Part shown: positions 1-7,322 of the stretch, piece after piece
How the letters are laid out: each line of letters starts with the position of its first letter
Numbering within the stretch: position 1 is the first letter of the stretch
Source of the DNA: Methanoculleus sp.
GTDB taxonomy: Archaea > Halobacteriota > Methanomicrobia > Methanomicrobiales > Methanoculleaceae
Length of the DNA: 51,575 bases
Assembly (NCBI RefSeq): GCF_030019085.1
Contig: NZ_JASEFJ010000013.1
Location: forward strand, 1 to 51,575
Direction: 5' to 3'
Translations under genes and position numbers: made by a program
Notes under the pieces: model-generated
Database searches by the model: none
The model's input: the letters and a program-made list of their open reading frames with translations, nothing else
What the model was told of the DNA's origin: nothing

Positions 1-297
1 GAAGGTCACCTTCTTCATATCCACCGGTGCCCCCCCGGCAGCAAGCTGCAGGAAGAAGGAGATATTCCCAAGCGTGGAATTATCTTTGGCCTGCACAACC
101 ACCGGCCCCGAGACCTCCAGGTTCGAGGTCGCCTGACCGACGCCCGTGTGCACCGTCCTCTGCGCCTCTCCCGTCGCGAAGAACCCGGCACCGAGCATAA
201 CATACGAGAAGACTGCGGCCACTACCACGAACGCGATCAACACGATCGCGGCCTCAAGGCCGGTGAAACCCTCCTCGTTTCTCATCAATTTGCTCAT
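1..297 (-). CDS. flaB: Archaellin (archaeal flagellin), N-terminal part, cut by window edge
   Basis: The first 99 codons of an archaellin, the structural subunit of the archaellum. The gene runs off the left edge, so the C-terminus is not visible. The start is ATG at 297. The N-terminus (MSKLMRNEEGFTGLEAAIVL) has the class III signal peptide layout: a short charged leader, a Gly before the mature phenylalanine-type start, then a hydrophobic helix with the conserved EAAIVLIAFVVVAAVFSYV pattern. In this family the leader is removed by the prepilin peptidase FlaK/PibD and the helix packs into the filament core. A TATA-like box about 80-90 bases upstream fits a transcript with a leader of roughly 60 nt. 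Identification is strong because the helix signature is diagnostic; which archaellin paralogue it is cannot be told. Confidence 0.93.
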   Translation of the reverse strand, partial: MSKLMRNEEGFTGLEAAIVLIAFVVVAAVFSYVMLGAGFFATGEAQRTVHTGVGQATSNLEVSGPVVVQAKDNSTLGNISFFLQLAAGGAPVDMKKVTF

Positions 298-376
298 GAA
301 ACGTTTCCTCCTGATACCGGATGCCCGGATGAAACCCTCATCCAGACCACTACGGTTCACTTGAGTCTATACACAA

Positions 377-389
377 CCTTATATAAATA
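377..389 (-). promoter_or_regulatory. TATA-box promoter of archaellin gene
   Basis: Read on the minus strand the stretch ATTTATATAAGG is a good archaeal TATA box. It lies about 80 bases upstream of the archaellin ATG at 297, predicting a leader near 60 nt. This is position and composition evidence only. Confidence 0.5.
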
Positions 390-672
390 ATTTTTCTCTG
401 CAACAGGAAAGGATGGTGCCCCATATAGTGGCATGGGATGCAGGCAACCAGGCAGTTAAAGTCCAAAATAGGCATCACACGGGTATTTCAGTCGAAATTG
501 CAACCGGAGGGAGCCTGGAAAACTCCGCGTGCAAAAGTCCCAACTATTGGAAATATTATTCAAAAACGGGAAATATCCTGTACCAACCCCAACACCCTGC
601 CGCAGGTGCACAACCGCGGGTGTGATATGCTGCGGCGGCAAACACTCTCAACAGAGAGAAGGAAGAGAGAGT

Positions 673-1353
673 ATGGGAGCAAAGGCGGATATATTTTACG
701 TTATCCTCGGCATTGTGGTCGTTATCCTGCTGGCCCTGGTCATCAAGCCGATAGCGATGGGGGAGACACCAAGGCTGCCGTGGGGATTGGAGGGAGGAGA
801 GGATGTGATGCCAACCGTAACCCCGGCCTGGGTGCCCACGATCCCCACCGCAACAGCGACACCCACACCCACCCCGGCGCCCCCCTGGAACGGGACGCCG
901 CAGAAGATCGGGTTCGTCGACCCTTCAACCTACCAGATCCCTGCCGGCGAGAGCCGCATAAACATGACCACCCTGCCGGTGAACACATCCGCCCCGACAC
1001 GCTGGGTGACATACGCAACGATCGACGGGCAGTGGTCGGGAACAACCGGGATCGTCCGGATCCCCTATCCCATCTGGCGGCTCGATTACTCTGATATAAC
1101 GACCTCAAACTATGAGATCTCCCTCTTTAACTGCCAGGTCATGGACGCCGCCGACCCGAACAGGTTCGTCAGGATCATCACACTCGACTTCCGCGACTTC
1201 CTGGCGATGAAGGATAAACCAGACCTCCGGAAGGAGCAGTGGGGGAGCACCTTCCATGAGGGCTATCATGACTACTACTTCGTCATCAACGCACGATGCA
1301 TCGACTCATACCACCTGAAGATCCAGGTGCCGGAGCAGTATCTGGGCGGGTAA
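673..1353 (+). CDS. Membrane-anchored extracytoplasmic hypothetical protein with Pro/Thr linker
   Basis: A 226-residue protein starting at ATG 673, preceded by a purine-rich AGAGAGAAGGAAGAGAG ribosome binding region. Longer in-frame starts exist upstream (529) but have no comparable ribosome site and encode low-complexity sequence. Residues about 7-27 form one hydrophobic segment (FYVILGIVVVILLALVI). A Pro/Thr-rich linker follows at about residues 46-72, and then a globular domain with Tyr, Trp and Asp that ends in a beta-rich region. The architecture implies a domain displayed outside the membrane on a flexible stalk, as is common in methanogen surface proteins. I do not recognise the globular family and assign no function. 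It is not obviously linked to the divergent archaellin gene. Confidence 0.75.
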   Translation: MGAKADIFYVILGIVVVILLALVIKPIAMGETPRLPWGLEGGEDVMPTVTPAWVPTIPTATATPTPTPAPPWNGTPQKIGFVDPSTYQIPAGESRINMTTLPVNTSAPTRWVTYATIDGQWSGTTGIVRIPYPIWRLDYSDITTSNYEISLFNCQVMDAADPNRFVRIITLDFRDFLAMKDKPDLRKEQWGSTFHEGYHDYYFVINARCIDSYHLKIQVPEQYLGG

Positions 1354-1453
1354 GAAGGAATGAGGAGCGCTTTCCCCACTCCGCCATCTCCTGGATGGTT
1401 CCGATATTCTTTTTCTCGCCGGACGCCCACACCGCCCGACCACCGAAGGAGGC

Positions 1454-1560
1454 GGGCAGTGATCGGCGATAGACCCGGAAGGCCGTGCCAGGGGAGCATG
1501 AGTGAGACAATCCGGAGAGATACACTCCCGGGGACAGTGTATCAAGGGAGAATCGCCCCC
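1454..1560 (+). repeat. Dispersed repeat, module A copy 1
   Basis: A 107-nt unit from GGGCAGTGATCGGCGATAGA to GAGAATCGCCCCC. Similar units lie at 5791, 17494, 31649 and 31873, with partial ones at 1695, 14206, 17650 and 32024, all in the same orientation. Inside it, GATACACT (1519-1526) and AGTGTATC (1536-1543) form a perfect 8-bp hairpin. No open reading frame is shared between copies. Origin and function are unknown to me. Confidence 0.75.
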
Positions 1561-1600
1561 GTGGGGAGGGGCTGACGGGGAGGGGGCGGAACGCCCCTTC

Positions 1601-1671
1601 CCCTGTCTCTTGCATCTTTCCTTGAACGGTTTTCATAGAACACCCCCACCACCCGGCCGCTGACGCGGCCT
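1601..1671 (+). repeat. Dispersed repeat, module B copy 1
   Basis: A segment starting CCTGTCTCTTGCATCTTTC and ending in CCACCACCCGGCCG. It matches segments at about 5928, 17598 and 31971, in each case shortly 3' of a module A unit. The linker between A and B varies from zero to about 40 nt, so A plus B looks like one composite element. Confidence 0.7.
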
Positions 1672-1694
1672 CCGCCCGCCCCCTGCGAAGGAGG

Positions 1695-1780
1695 CGGGCA
1701 GTACAGGGTGATATGCCCCAAGAGCCGTGCAAGGGTGAGAAACACGATCTCCACGGTGGTTTCACCGAAACACCAGAGCT
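1695..1780 (+). repeat. Dispersed repeat, partial module A
   Basis: Begins GGGCAGTACAGGGTGATATG and keeps the GCCGTGCAAGGG core of module A, then diverges through a CACGGTGGTTTCACCG segment. It is a degenerate extra copy directly 3' of the first composite element. The remainder of 1354-1941 holds no gene I can support. Confidence 0.5.
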
Positions 1781-1941
1781 TGTTCCCCCAATGCCTCCAC
1801 GTGTCAGCGCGAAAGTATTTCTATGCTGTATGTAAAGAGTCAACCACCCTCACCGCCCGGTCGCCCCTGATACCTTATAACGAAGAACGAGAAGGGGGTG
1901 GCGGCGCACCCGATCCAAACCACCGGTTCCGCCAGCGTCGT

Positions 1942-2793
1942 TCAACGCCCGCCAACCCAGTGCCGCACGATAAACTCCCGCACCAGCACCGCCGCCACCG
2001 CCGCCGTCTGCCCGGCATCAAACGGCGCAACCTCAACGTAGTCGAATGCCGCAACATGCGGCGCAAGCGTGCGGACGACCTCCCGAAGATCGAGCGGCGT
2101 CATCCCGAACGGTTCCGGCGTCCCGAGACCCGGCGTCAGGCAACAGTCGATCGCATCAGCATCGATCGAGAGGTAGACCCGCCGCCCCTCGACCGTCTCC
2201 AGAACATCGCCGAGGACAGCACCGATCCCGCGCTGCCGCACCACATCGGCGGTATACAGCCGCGTCTTCTCCGCCGCAATCTCAAACTGCTCGCGGTCAC
2301 CGCTCCGCCCCCCGATGATCACAACATCCCCCACCGTCTCGAGGACGCGCCGGGTGACACAACCATGACTGTAGGGCGTTCCATCAAGTTCGTCCCGGAG
2401 ATCCAGATGGGCATCGCAGACCACGTAGACCTCCGGCTCCACCGCCCTCACCGCCCCGACCGTCGCGGTATGCTCGCCGCCGAGCATAACCGGGATCTTT
2501 CCGTCGCGGACAATATCCCGAACTACCCCGGCAACCTCCTCAACAACAGCCTCCGGCAGCCTGGAGACCCGGAGATCGCCGAGATCCGTCACCGGAACGT
2601 CAAACAGGTCTATCCCCATAGCAGGGTCATAGGCCTCGAAGTTAAACGAGAACTCCCTGATCGCCCGCGGCCCAAACCGTGTCCCGGGGCGAAACGAGGT
2701 CGTTCCATCGTAGGGGACGCCGAATATCGCGTAACGGGCAACCTCATACGATGTATCCGCATCCGCAAAATGGGGATGGAAAAGGTCGTGCAT
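1942..2793 (-). CDS. speB: Agmatinase (ureohydrolase family)
   Basis: A 283-residue arginase/agmatinase family enzyme that hydrolyses agmatine, or an aminopropyl derivative in some archaea, to a polyamine and urea. The binuclear manganese motifs are all present: GGEHT, DAHLD, and SIDADAID followed by PGLGTPEPFG. The length is typical for archaeal agmatinases, and the GTPEP segment favours agmatinase over arginase. One variation is visible: the usual DPxxAPG after the second metal motif reads DCCLTPG. The gene follows aIF5A by about 20 nt on the same strand, so the two are probably co-transcribed. That pairing makes sense because spermidine-type polyamines donate the aminobutyl group for hypusine on aIF5A. 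Confidence 0.9.
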   Translation of the reverse strand: MHDLFHPHFADADTSYEVARYAIFGVPYDGTTSFRPGTRFGPRAIREFSFNFEAYDPAMGIDLFDVPVTDLGDLRVSRLPEAVVEEVAGVVRDIVRDGKIPVMLGGEHTATVGAVRAVEPEVYVVCDAHLDLRDELDGTPYSHGCVTRRVLETVGDVVIIGGRSGDREQFEIAAEKTRLYTADVVRQRGIGAVLGDVLETVEGRRVYLSIDADAIDCCLTPGLGTPEPFGMTPLDLREVVRTLAPHVAAFDYVEVAPFDAGQTAAVAAVLVREFIVRHWVGGR

Positions 2794-2813
2794 AACCGAT
2801 TATCCAGAAGATC

Positions 2814-3191
2814 TCACTCGAGTTTCTTCTTGCCCAGAGACGCTATGTAGGCGACTTCCTTGCCCGGTTCGAGGCCGGCAGCCTCTGCCTCGGTCACGTT
2901 GAGTTCAAACATCTCGAAGTCCTTGACGTCCATGAGCTGGACGGTCGTCCCGGCGATCGAGATCACCTGCGCAATCTTCCGCTCGACTACCGGAACATAG
3001 GTCTTTGCCGATACCGGCTGAACTATCGAGCGCTTCACGCCATCAAAGACCCCTATACAGTCTATGCGGGACTTTGCCGCTCCGTGCTTCCCCGGCTTGG
3101 AGGTGGCGATGGAGACGATCCTGCATGGCTCGTCATCCACGACAACGTAGCGCCCCTCTTTAAGCTTCCCAACTTCTGTCTGTTCCTTCAT
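2814..3191 (-). CDS. eif5A: Translation initiation factor aIF5A
   Basis: A 125-residue aIF5A of the expected length and two-domain layout: an N-terminal SH3-like domain and a C-terminal OB-like domain. The hypusine loop reads SKPGKHGAAK with the modifiable lysine at residue 35. The protein stimulates peptide-bond formation at difficult motifs on the ribosome after deoxyhypusine/hypusine modification. It is the first gene of a short operon with speB. The 86-nt gap to the divergent phosphatase gene must hold both promoters. Identification is secure. Confidence 0.97.
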   Translation of the reverse strand: MKEQTEVGKLKEGRYVVVDDEPCRIVSIATSKPGKHGAAKSRIDCIGVFDGVKRSIVQPVSAKTYVPVVERKIAQVISIAGTTVQLMDVKDFEMFELNVTEAEAAGLEPGKEVAYIASLGKKKLE

Positions 3192-3277
3192 ATCGTCTCA
3201 CTTTGTAAACGCGTGATTAATGTATCTGGATTGCATTACATAAATACACCGTAGAACAATAGACAGGACGAGAGGAA
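3192..3277. promoter_or_regulatory. Divergent promoter region, aIF5A / IMPase-family gene
   Basis: An 86-nt AT-rich gap between divergent genes. TACATAAATA near 3239-3248 is a plausible TATA box for the rightward gene, and the complement of GATTAATGTAT near 3214-3226 is one for the leftward gene. Both assignments are by position only. Confidence 0.45.
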
Positions 3278-4072
3278 TTGAGGCGGTTCATCAGAGCGTG
3301 TGACGATCTGGCAGGGGCCGTCCGGGATGCCGTTGCTGAGATGGTCGGGACGCCAGAAGCAGGTGATTACGTCAGGATGGGCGCTGACGGCACTCCCACA
3401 AAGAAGATCGACCAGATCGCAGAGGATATCGTCGTGGATTATCTTGCCGATCATCCCCTTTGCCAGCGTCTTATCAGCGAAGAACTCGGTTGCGCAGCGA
3501 TGACCGGCGAGAGGGGCACCATCTTCCTCGACCCCGTTGACGGCACCTACAACGCCATTGTCGGGATCCCCTTCTACGCCATCTCCATCGCGTATGCCGA
3601 GGAGGGGGTGGTGACCGCAGGATACGTCCAGAACCTCGCCACCGGCGAGACTTTCCACGCCATCCGTGGGGAGGGGGCCTTGCGGAACGGCCACACGATA
3701 CACGTCTCGAGGGTATCGAGACTTGAAGAGAGCGCCATGAGCGTTTACGGGGGCAGGGGATCTGACGCAGCCCCCATCCAGCGGATCGGCCAGAAGATCC
3801 GGCGCTGCCGCCTCCTTGGCGCATCGGCACTCGAACTATGTTACGTTGGTTGCGGGCGCATAGATGGGTTTGTCGACCTCCGGGGAGCGCTCCGGGTCAC
3901 CGATGCCGCGGCCGGGATGCTGATCTGCAAGGAAGCCGGCGGGGTGGTCTCCGACCCCGGAGGTGGCGAGATTGCCTTCCCCGACGACGTCTCTGCCGGT
4001 CGGCGTATCATCGCCACGAATGGGATCCTGCACGGCAGGCTCATCGAACATCTGAAGGGTAACCACACATGA
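3278..4072 (+). CDS. IMPase-family phosphatase (FBPase/inositol monophosphatase, possible NADP phosphatase)
   Basis: A 264-residue lithium-sensitive phosphatase family protein. Metal and substrate motifs are present: the EE pair in ISEELG, DPVDGTYN, and the C-terminal TDAAAGMLICKEAGG that replaces the usual WDxAAG. Archaeal members hydrolyse fructose-1,6-bisphosphate and inositol-1-phosphate, and in Methanocaldococcus a homologous domain fused to NAD kinase removes the NADP 2'-phosphate. Here the gene overlaps the NAD kinase gene by 4 nt (ATGA), so a role in NAD/NADP balance is a real alternative to a gluconeogenic FBPase. The start is TTG at 3278, chosen because the encoded MRRFIRACDDLAGAV matches the usual family N-terminus and no ATG lies nearby. 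Confidence 0.9.
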   Translation: MRRFIRACDDLAGAVRDAVAEMVGTPEAGDYVRMGADGTPTKKIDQIAEDIVVDYLADHPLCQRLISEELGCAAMTGERGTIFLDPVDGTYNAIVGIPFYAISIAYAEEGVVTAGYVQNLATGETFHAIRGEGALRNGHTIHVSRVSRLEESAMSVYGGRGSDAAPIQRIGQKIRRCRLLGASALELCYVGCGRIDGFVDLRGALRVTDAAAGMLICKEAGGVVSDPGGGEIAFPDDVSAGRRIIATNGILHGRLIEHLKGNHT

Positions 4073-4881
4073 GGATAATACTGGTATCGCGTCTCGATGA
4101 CGCGGAGGCGCTCCGCTACGCCGCATCGCTTGACCGGGAACTCAAAGACCTCGGGCATGAGGTGGCCCTGGAAGAGGGCACAGCACGTCATCTCATGAGA
4201 GAGGGCATCCCATTTGAGGAGATCGACGGCGACATGGTTGTGGTTGTCGGCGGCGACGGTTCCGTCCTCCTCACCGTCCAGCGTATGAGAAAACAGGTCC
4301 CCATCCTCGGGATCAACTGGGGAGAGGTAGGGTTCCTCACCGACCTTGAACCCGGGGAGGCAGGCGATTTCTTCGCCGCCAACCTGAATGGGTTTGAGGT
4401 CGAGCAGCGGATGCGGATCAGCCTCTCCGCCGGAGGAAGACCGCTCGGCGATGCCCTGAACGAAGGGCTCATTGTCACCGACCGCCCGGCAAAGATGCTG
4501 CGGTTCGGCGTCTACGTCGACAGAACGCTCGCAGAACGGTTCCGGGCGGACGGCCTGCTGGTATCAACCCCGACCGGATCGACCGCATATGCCATGAGCG
4601 CTGGCGGACCGATCGTCGACCCGCAGATCGAGGGTATCCTGCTCGTCCCCCTCGCGCCCTACATGCTCTCGTCCCGGCCACACATCATCAGCACCAGGAG
4701 GAGACTTGAGATCACCCTTGAGACCGAGAAACCGGCGCACCTCGTCATCGACGGTCAGACCACGCTTGAACTCCCGAAGGAAGCAACCCTCACGGTCAAA
4801 AAGTCGGATCAACCCGCTCTCTTCGTCAACACCGGCAAACAGTTCTTTGAGAAGGTGAACCGGAAACTGCGGAACCTCTGA
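4069..4881 (+). CDS. nadK: NAD kinase
   Basis: A 270-residue NAD kinase that phosphorylates the 2'-OH of NAD to make NADP. The catalytic GGDGS motif sits at residues 61-65, the NE pair (NEGLIVTDRP) follows, and the conserved GSTAYAMSAGGPIV loop is intact. Length is typical. It overlaps the upstream IMPase-family gene by 4 nt, an arrangement implying translational coupling. In Methanocaldococcus the two activities are fused in one polypeptide, so this looks like the unfused form of the same module. Confidence 0.96.
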   Translation: MRIILVSRLDDAEALRYAASLDRELKDLGHEVALEEGTARHLMREGIPFEEIDGDMVVVVGGDGSVLLTVQRMRKQVPILGINWGEVGFLTDLEPGEAGDFFAANLNGFEVEQRMRISLSAGGRPLGDALNEGLIVTDRPAKMLRFGVYVDRTLAERFRADGLLVSTPTGSTAYAMSAGGPIVDPQIEGILLVPLAPYMLSSRPHIISTRRRLEITLETEKPAHLVIDGQTTLELPKEATLTVKKSDQPALFVNTGKQFFEKVNRKLRNL

Positions 4882-4953
4882 TCCGGTTGGTGCATCAAGG
4901 ATAGATTTATCGGTAACCATGGAAATTATCCCAGCAGAGGAGTGAGCACGATT

Positions 4954-5670
4954 ATGGAAGACCAGATGCGCACGAAGATCCCCTATGCGGAGATCGCAGA
5001 TATGCTGAAGGCCAGCCTCAACCTGAGGGGTTCGCCGGTCGCGGTGAAGTTCGCCAGTAGCCCGGACGGTATCCCGGATGGGGTGGGGCCGATCGAGGAG
5101 ACCGTCCGCCACTGCCAGATGGTCAGCAGGGCACGACTGAACGGTGAGATCTTCTACGCGACCACCGAGAGACATGCCTGCATGGGGGGCGCCTGGGCAC
5201 TCGGGCTTCGCGAACTCACAGATAGCCTGCGCACGGGGGAGTTCTACTACAAACTCGGGAAGTTCGAGACCTGGGCCGCCTGCATGCGAACCATCCAGCA
5301 GGTTCCCCATCTCCCGGAGCCCACGACCTACGCAACCGTCTACGCACCGCTTGAGAAGACACCGTTTGACCCCCACGTCGTCGTCATCGTTGCAGAGCCA
5401 CGGGCTATGCTGAAACTCGCGCAGGCGGAACTCTATCTCCTCGGCGGACGGGTAGAGTCGTCCATGGCCGGGATCCAGTCTGTCTGCGGGGATGCGACAG
5501 CGCTGCCATACCTCTCTGGAAAGGCCAACTACTCCCTTGGCTGCGACGGTTCGCGCCGGTTCTCCGGGATCGAGGATAACGAACTTGTTATGGGGATCCC
5601 CGGCGAACTGCTGCCAGAGTTTGCCAGGGCGCTCCCGATCGTCACCGGTGCGCCGGGTTCGGTGAAGTGA
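4954..5670 (+). CDS. DUF169 family protein
   Basis: A 238-residue protein resembling the DUF169 family (ArCR-like, widespread in methanogens and anaerobic bacteria), whose function is unknown. Visible family features are an N-terminal segment around SPVAVKF, a cysteine motif HACMGGAWALG near the middle, a second cysteine in the CGDA segment, and the C-terminal LGCDGSRRF. The conserved cysteines suggest a cofactor or metal, but that is inference. ATG 4954 is preferred over GTG 4942 because GGAGTGA lies 8-9 nt upstream. It sits 72 nt after nadK on the same strand, and its promoter is unclear. Confidence 0.8.
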   Translation: MEDQMRTKIPYAEIADMLKASLNLRGSPVAVKFASSPDGIPDGVGPIEETVRHCQMVSRARLNGEIFYATTERHACMGGAWALGLRELTDSLRTGEFYYKLGKFETWAACMRTIQQVPHLPEPTTYATVYAPLEKTPFDPHVVVIVAEPRAMLKLAQAELYLLGGRVESSMAGIQSVCGDATALPYLSGKANYSLGCDGSRRFSGIEDNELVMGIPGELLPEFARALPIVTGAPGSVK

Positions 5671-5790
5671 CCTCTAGAAAACCTTTTCTCCCATTTTCAC
5701 AATGGAAACCAGAATACGGGCCTGGTGCCCTCGCTGATGATGGAGCGACGGGGGAATAAGATGGTTCCTCGGCGAATAACCAGATCGAGC

Positions 5791-5895
5791 GGAGTGCGGC
5801 GATTTATCACGATGGGGAGCGTGCCAGGGGAGCGTGAGCGAGACGACCTGGGGCGAGATACCCTCCATGACACTGTATCGAGGGAGAATCACCCG
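5791..5895 (+). repeat. Dispersed repeat, module A copy
   Basis: Runs from GGAGTGCGGCGATTTATCAC through GTGCCAGGGGAGCGTGAGC to GAGAATCACCCGC. It keeps the GATAC/GTATC five-base stem of the copy at 1454. It is part of a gene-free stretch of about 650 nt between the DUF169 gene and tRNA-Thr. Confidence 0.7.
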
Positions 5896-5924
5896 CTGTG
5901 GGAGGTGGGCGGAAACGCCCAAAT

Positions 5925-5990
5925 CCCCTGTCTCCTGCGTCTCTGGTTGAACTGTATTCGCGGAACAGCCCCACCACCCGGCCGTTGATC
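5925..5990 (+). repeat. Dispersed repeat, module B copy
   Basis: CCCCTGTCTCCTGCGTCTC followed by TGTATTCGCGGAACAGCCCC and CACCACCCGGCCG. It matches the module B copies at 1601, 17598 and 31971 and lies about 30 nt downstream of a module A copy. Confidence 0.65.
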
Positions 5991-6169
5991 GCAATGACCG
6001 ACGCCCGATTCTTCTTTTACATCGTAGAGCCCGGTCGCCAGGTTTGTCGCGCCGGTGGGGGAGGGGGCAAAGCGACGAGGTGTGGAGGTGATGCAGGCTC
6101 CTGCACTCAACACCGCTCTTTTTGAGGCATCTGGACGAGACTGCTCGATCGTGATTGCCTCATACCATC

Positions 6170-6197
6170 GATTTCAGGCACGATCGTGCCTGAAATC
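6170..6197. repeat. Perfect 28-bp palindrome
   Basis: The 14-base arm GATTTCAGGCACGA is followed immediately by its exact reverse complement TCGTGCCTGAAATC, with no spacer. It lies in a gene-free stretch 130 nt beyond the 3' end of the minus-strand tRNA-Thr. It could be a binding site for a dimeric protein, a processing hairpin, or a mobile-element relic. No oligo-T follows it, so a simple terminator is unlikely. Confidence 0.85.
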
Positions 6198-6326
6198 CAC
6201 CCTTTCATCTCCGAAGCAAGGTCGTGCCATATATAGAATCTGTGACGGTATCTCGTTTCGCTTCACGAGAGGAATGATCACACTTGGCACCGGTTTCAAA
6301 AAAGATTAAGAACCTGAGTTCCTAGA

Positions 6327-6398
6327 GCCTCAGGCGAGATTCGAACTCGCGACCTTGTCCTTACCAAGGACACGCTCTACCGGCTGAGCCACTGAGGC
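6327..6398 (-). tRNA. tRNA-Thr (anticodon GGT)
   Basis: A 72-nt cloverleaf on the minus strand. The acceptor stem is GCCTCAG/CTGAGGC, the D arm is GCTC-AGCCGGTAGA-GC, the anticodon stem TGTCC/GGACA encloses loop TTGGTAA (anticodon GGT), and the T arm is CGCGAGTTCGAATCTCG. The 3' CCA is not encoded. No intron is seen. Confidence 0.95.
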
Positions 6399-6428
6399 GC
6401 AACGCACCACCTATGTTGGAGGTTTACC

Positions 6429-6438
6429 CTATAAAAGG
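6429..6438 (-). promoter_or_regulatory. TATA box of tRNA-Thr
   Basis: Minus-strand CCTTTTATAG lies about 32-40 nt upstream of the tRNA 5' end at 6398, a normal distance for an archaeal tRNA promoter with a short leader. Confidence 0.55.
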
Positions 6439-6478
6439 TTACGGCAGGAGCGGCGCAGAAACACCGGAGCACCGCACT

Positions 6479-7204
6479 TTAACGTCTCCCGGCATCGATC
6501 GCCTCAAGCGCCGCTATGCTCGAGAGCACCCCTTCCAGCGTATCCACCTCGACTATGGGTATGACGCGGTTTCTGTGCACCGCCTCCATCACGGCCGCAA
6601 AATCGATCGTCCCCGTCCCAACCGGCGAGTGAGTGTCCCGCATACCGTCGTTGTCGTGAAGGTGGAAATGCGCCGCCGGATGATCCAGGAAACAGCCCAG
6701 ACAGCCGTTCAGGTTTGCGTGGCCGACATCAAGAGCAAGCCCGAGCCCATCGATGAGCGGGAGATCGTCACAGGAACGAAGGAAGAAGTAGTCCGGACCG
6801 CCCATATTCTCCACAAAGAACGTGACCGAGAGGTCATCAGCACCTGCACTCAGTTCTGAGAGTGACTTCTGGAACTGCTTCGTTGACTCCTCCCGCTCCT
6901 CACGCCATGCGTAGTAACCCGGGTGAATCACCACTTCCGCCCCCACCTCAGCAGCGACGGCGAAGGCCTGGAGCAGGACATCGACGCTTGCCCGCCGGAT
7001 CGGCTCAAGGAGACTCGCAACGTTAACACCACGGAATGGCGCGTGAATGAAGTAGCGAAACGAGTGGCTCTCGAGCGGTTCTGCGGTCTCCAGAGTATGC
7101 AGCCCCCCATCCATCACCTCCACACACCCGGTTATGGAGGCGAGGGTCTCAAGCGCCAGATCGAGTGGTTGATGTTGAAGGCAGTATGTCGAGACGCCAA
7201 ACAT
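6479..7204 (-). CDS. Sugar phosphate isomerase/epimerase-like TIM-barrel protein (AP endonuclease 2 superfamily)
   Basis: A 241-residue xylose-isomerase-like TIM-barrel protein. The metal-binding pattern of this superfamily is visible in order: VIHPGYY, FFVENMGG, LALDVGHANL, HFHLHDNDG and a C-terminal IVEVD. This is consistent with a di- or trinuclear metal site. Members include endonuclease IV and many sugar isomerases/epimerases, and the sequence alone does not separate them. At 241 residues it is shorter than typical endonuclease IV (about 280), so a sugar or small-molecule isomerase is more likely than a DNA repair enzyme. It stands alone on the minus strand; the divergent gene at 7323 is unrelated. 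Confidence 0.82.
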   Translation of the reverse strand: MFGVSTYCLQHQPLDLALETLASITGCVEVMDGGLHTLETAEPLESHSFRYFIHAPFRGVNVASLLEPIRRASVDVLLQAFAVAAEVGAEVVIHPGYYAWREEREESTKQFQKSLSELSAGADDLSVTFFVENMGGPDYFFLRSCDDLPLIDGLGLALDVGHANLNGCLGCFLDHPAAHFHLHDNDGMRDTHSPVGTGTIDFAAVMEAVHRNRVIPIVEVDTLEGVLSSIAALEAIDAGRR

Positions 7205-7322
7205 ACAGAATGTTCTGGCCGGATCGATAAATAGGTTAGGTACAAACCCCTGGAGACAGCATTACCGTGCATAAGACTCCGGTACGCATGGTTTATGCTA
7301 TATTCGCCGCATACAGTTATCT

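Noticed and set aside
1286-1843. 185-codon minus-strand frame with peptide similarity (WGCS..TVQ..MQETG) to frames at 5674-5994 and near 17630
   Set aside because: The similarity comes from module B of the non-coding repeat. Frames differ between copies because of indels, and no ribosome site or protein-like pattern extends beyond the module.
1708-2850. 380-codon plus-strand frame antisense to agmatinase
   Set aside because: It is the shadow of speB in GC-rich DNA: Arg/Pro/His-rich with no domain, while the minus strand has clear ureohydrolase motifs.
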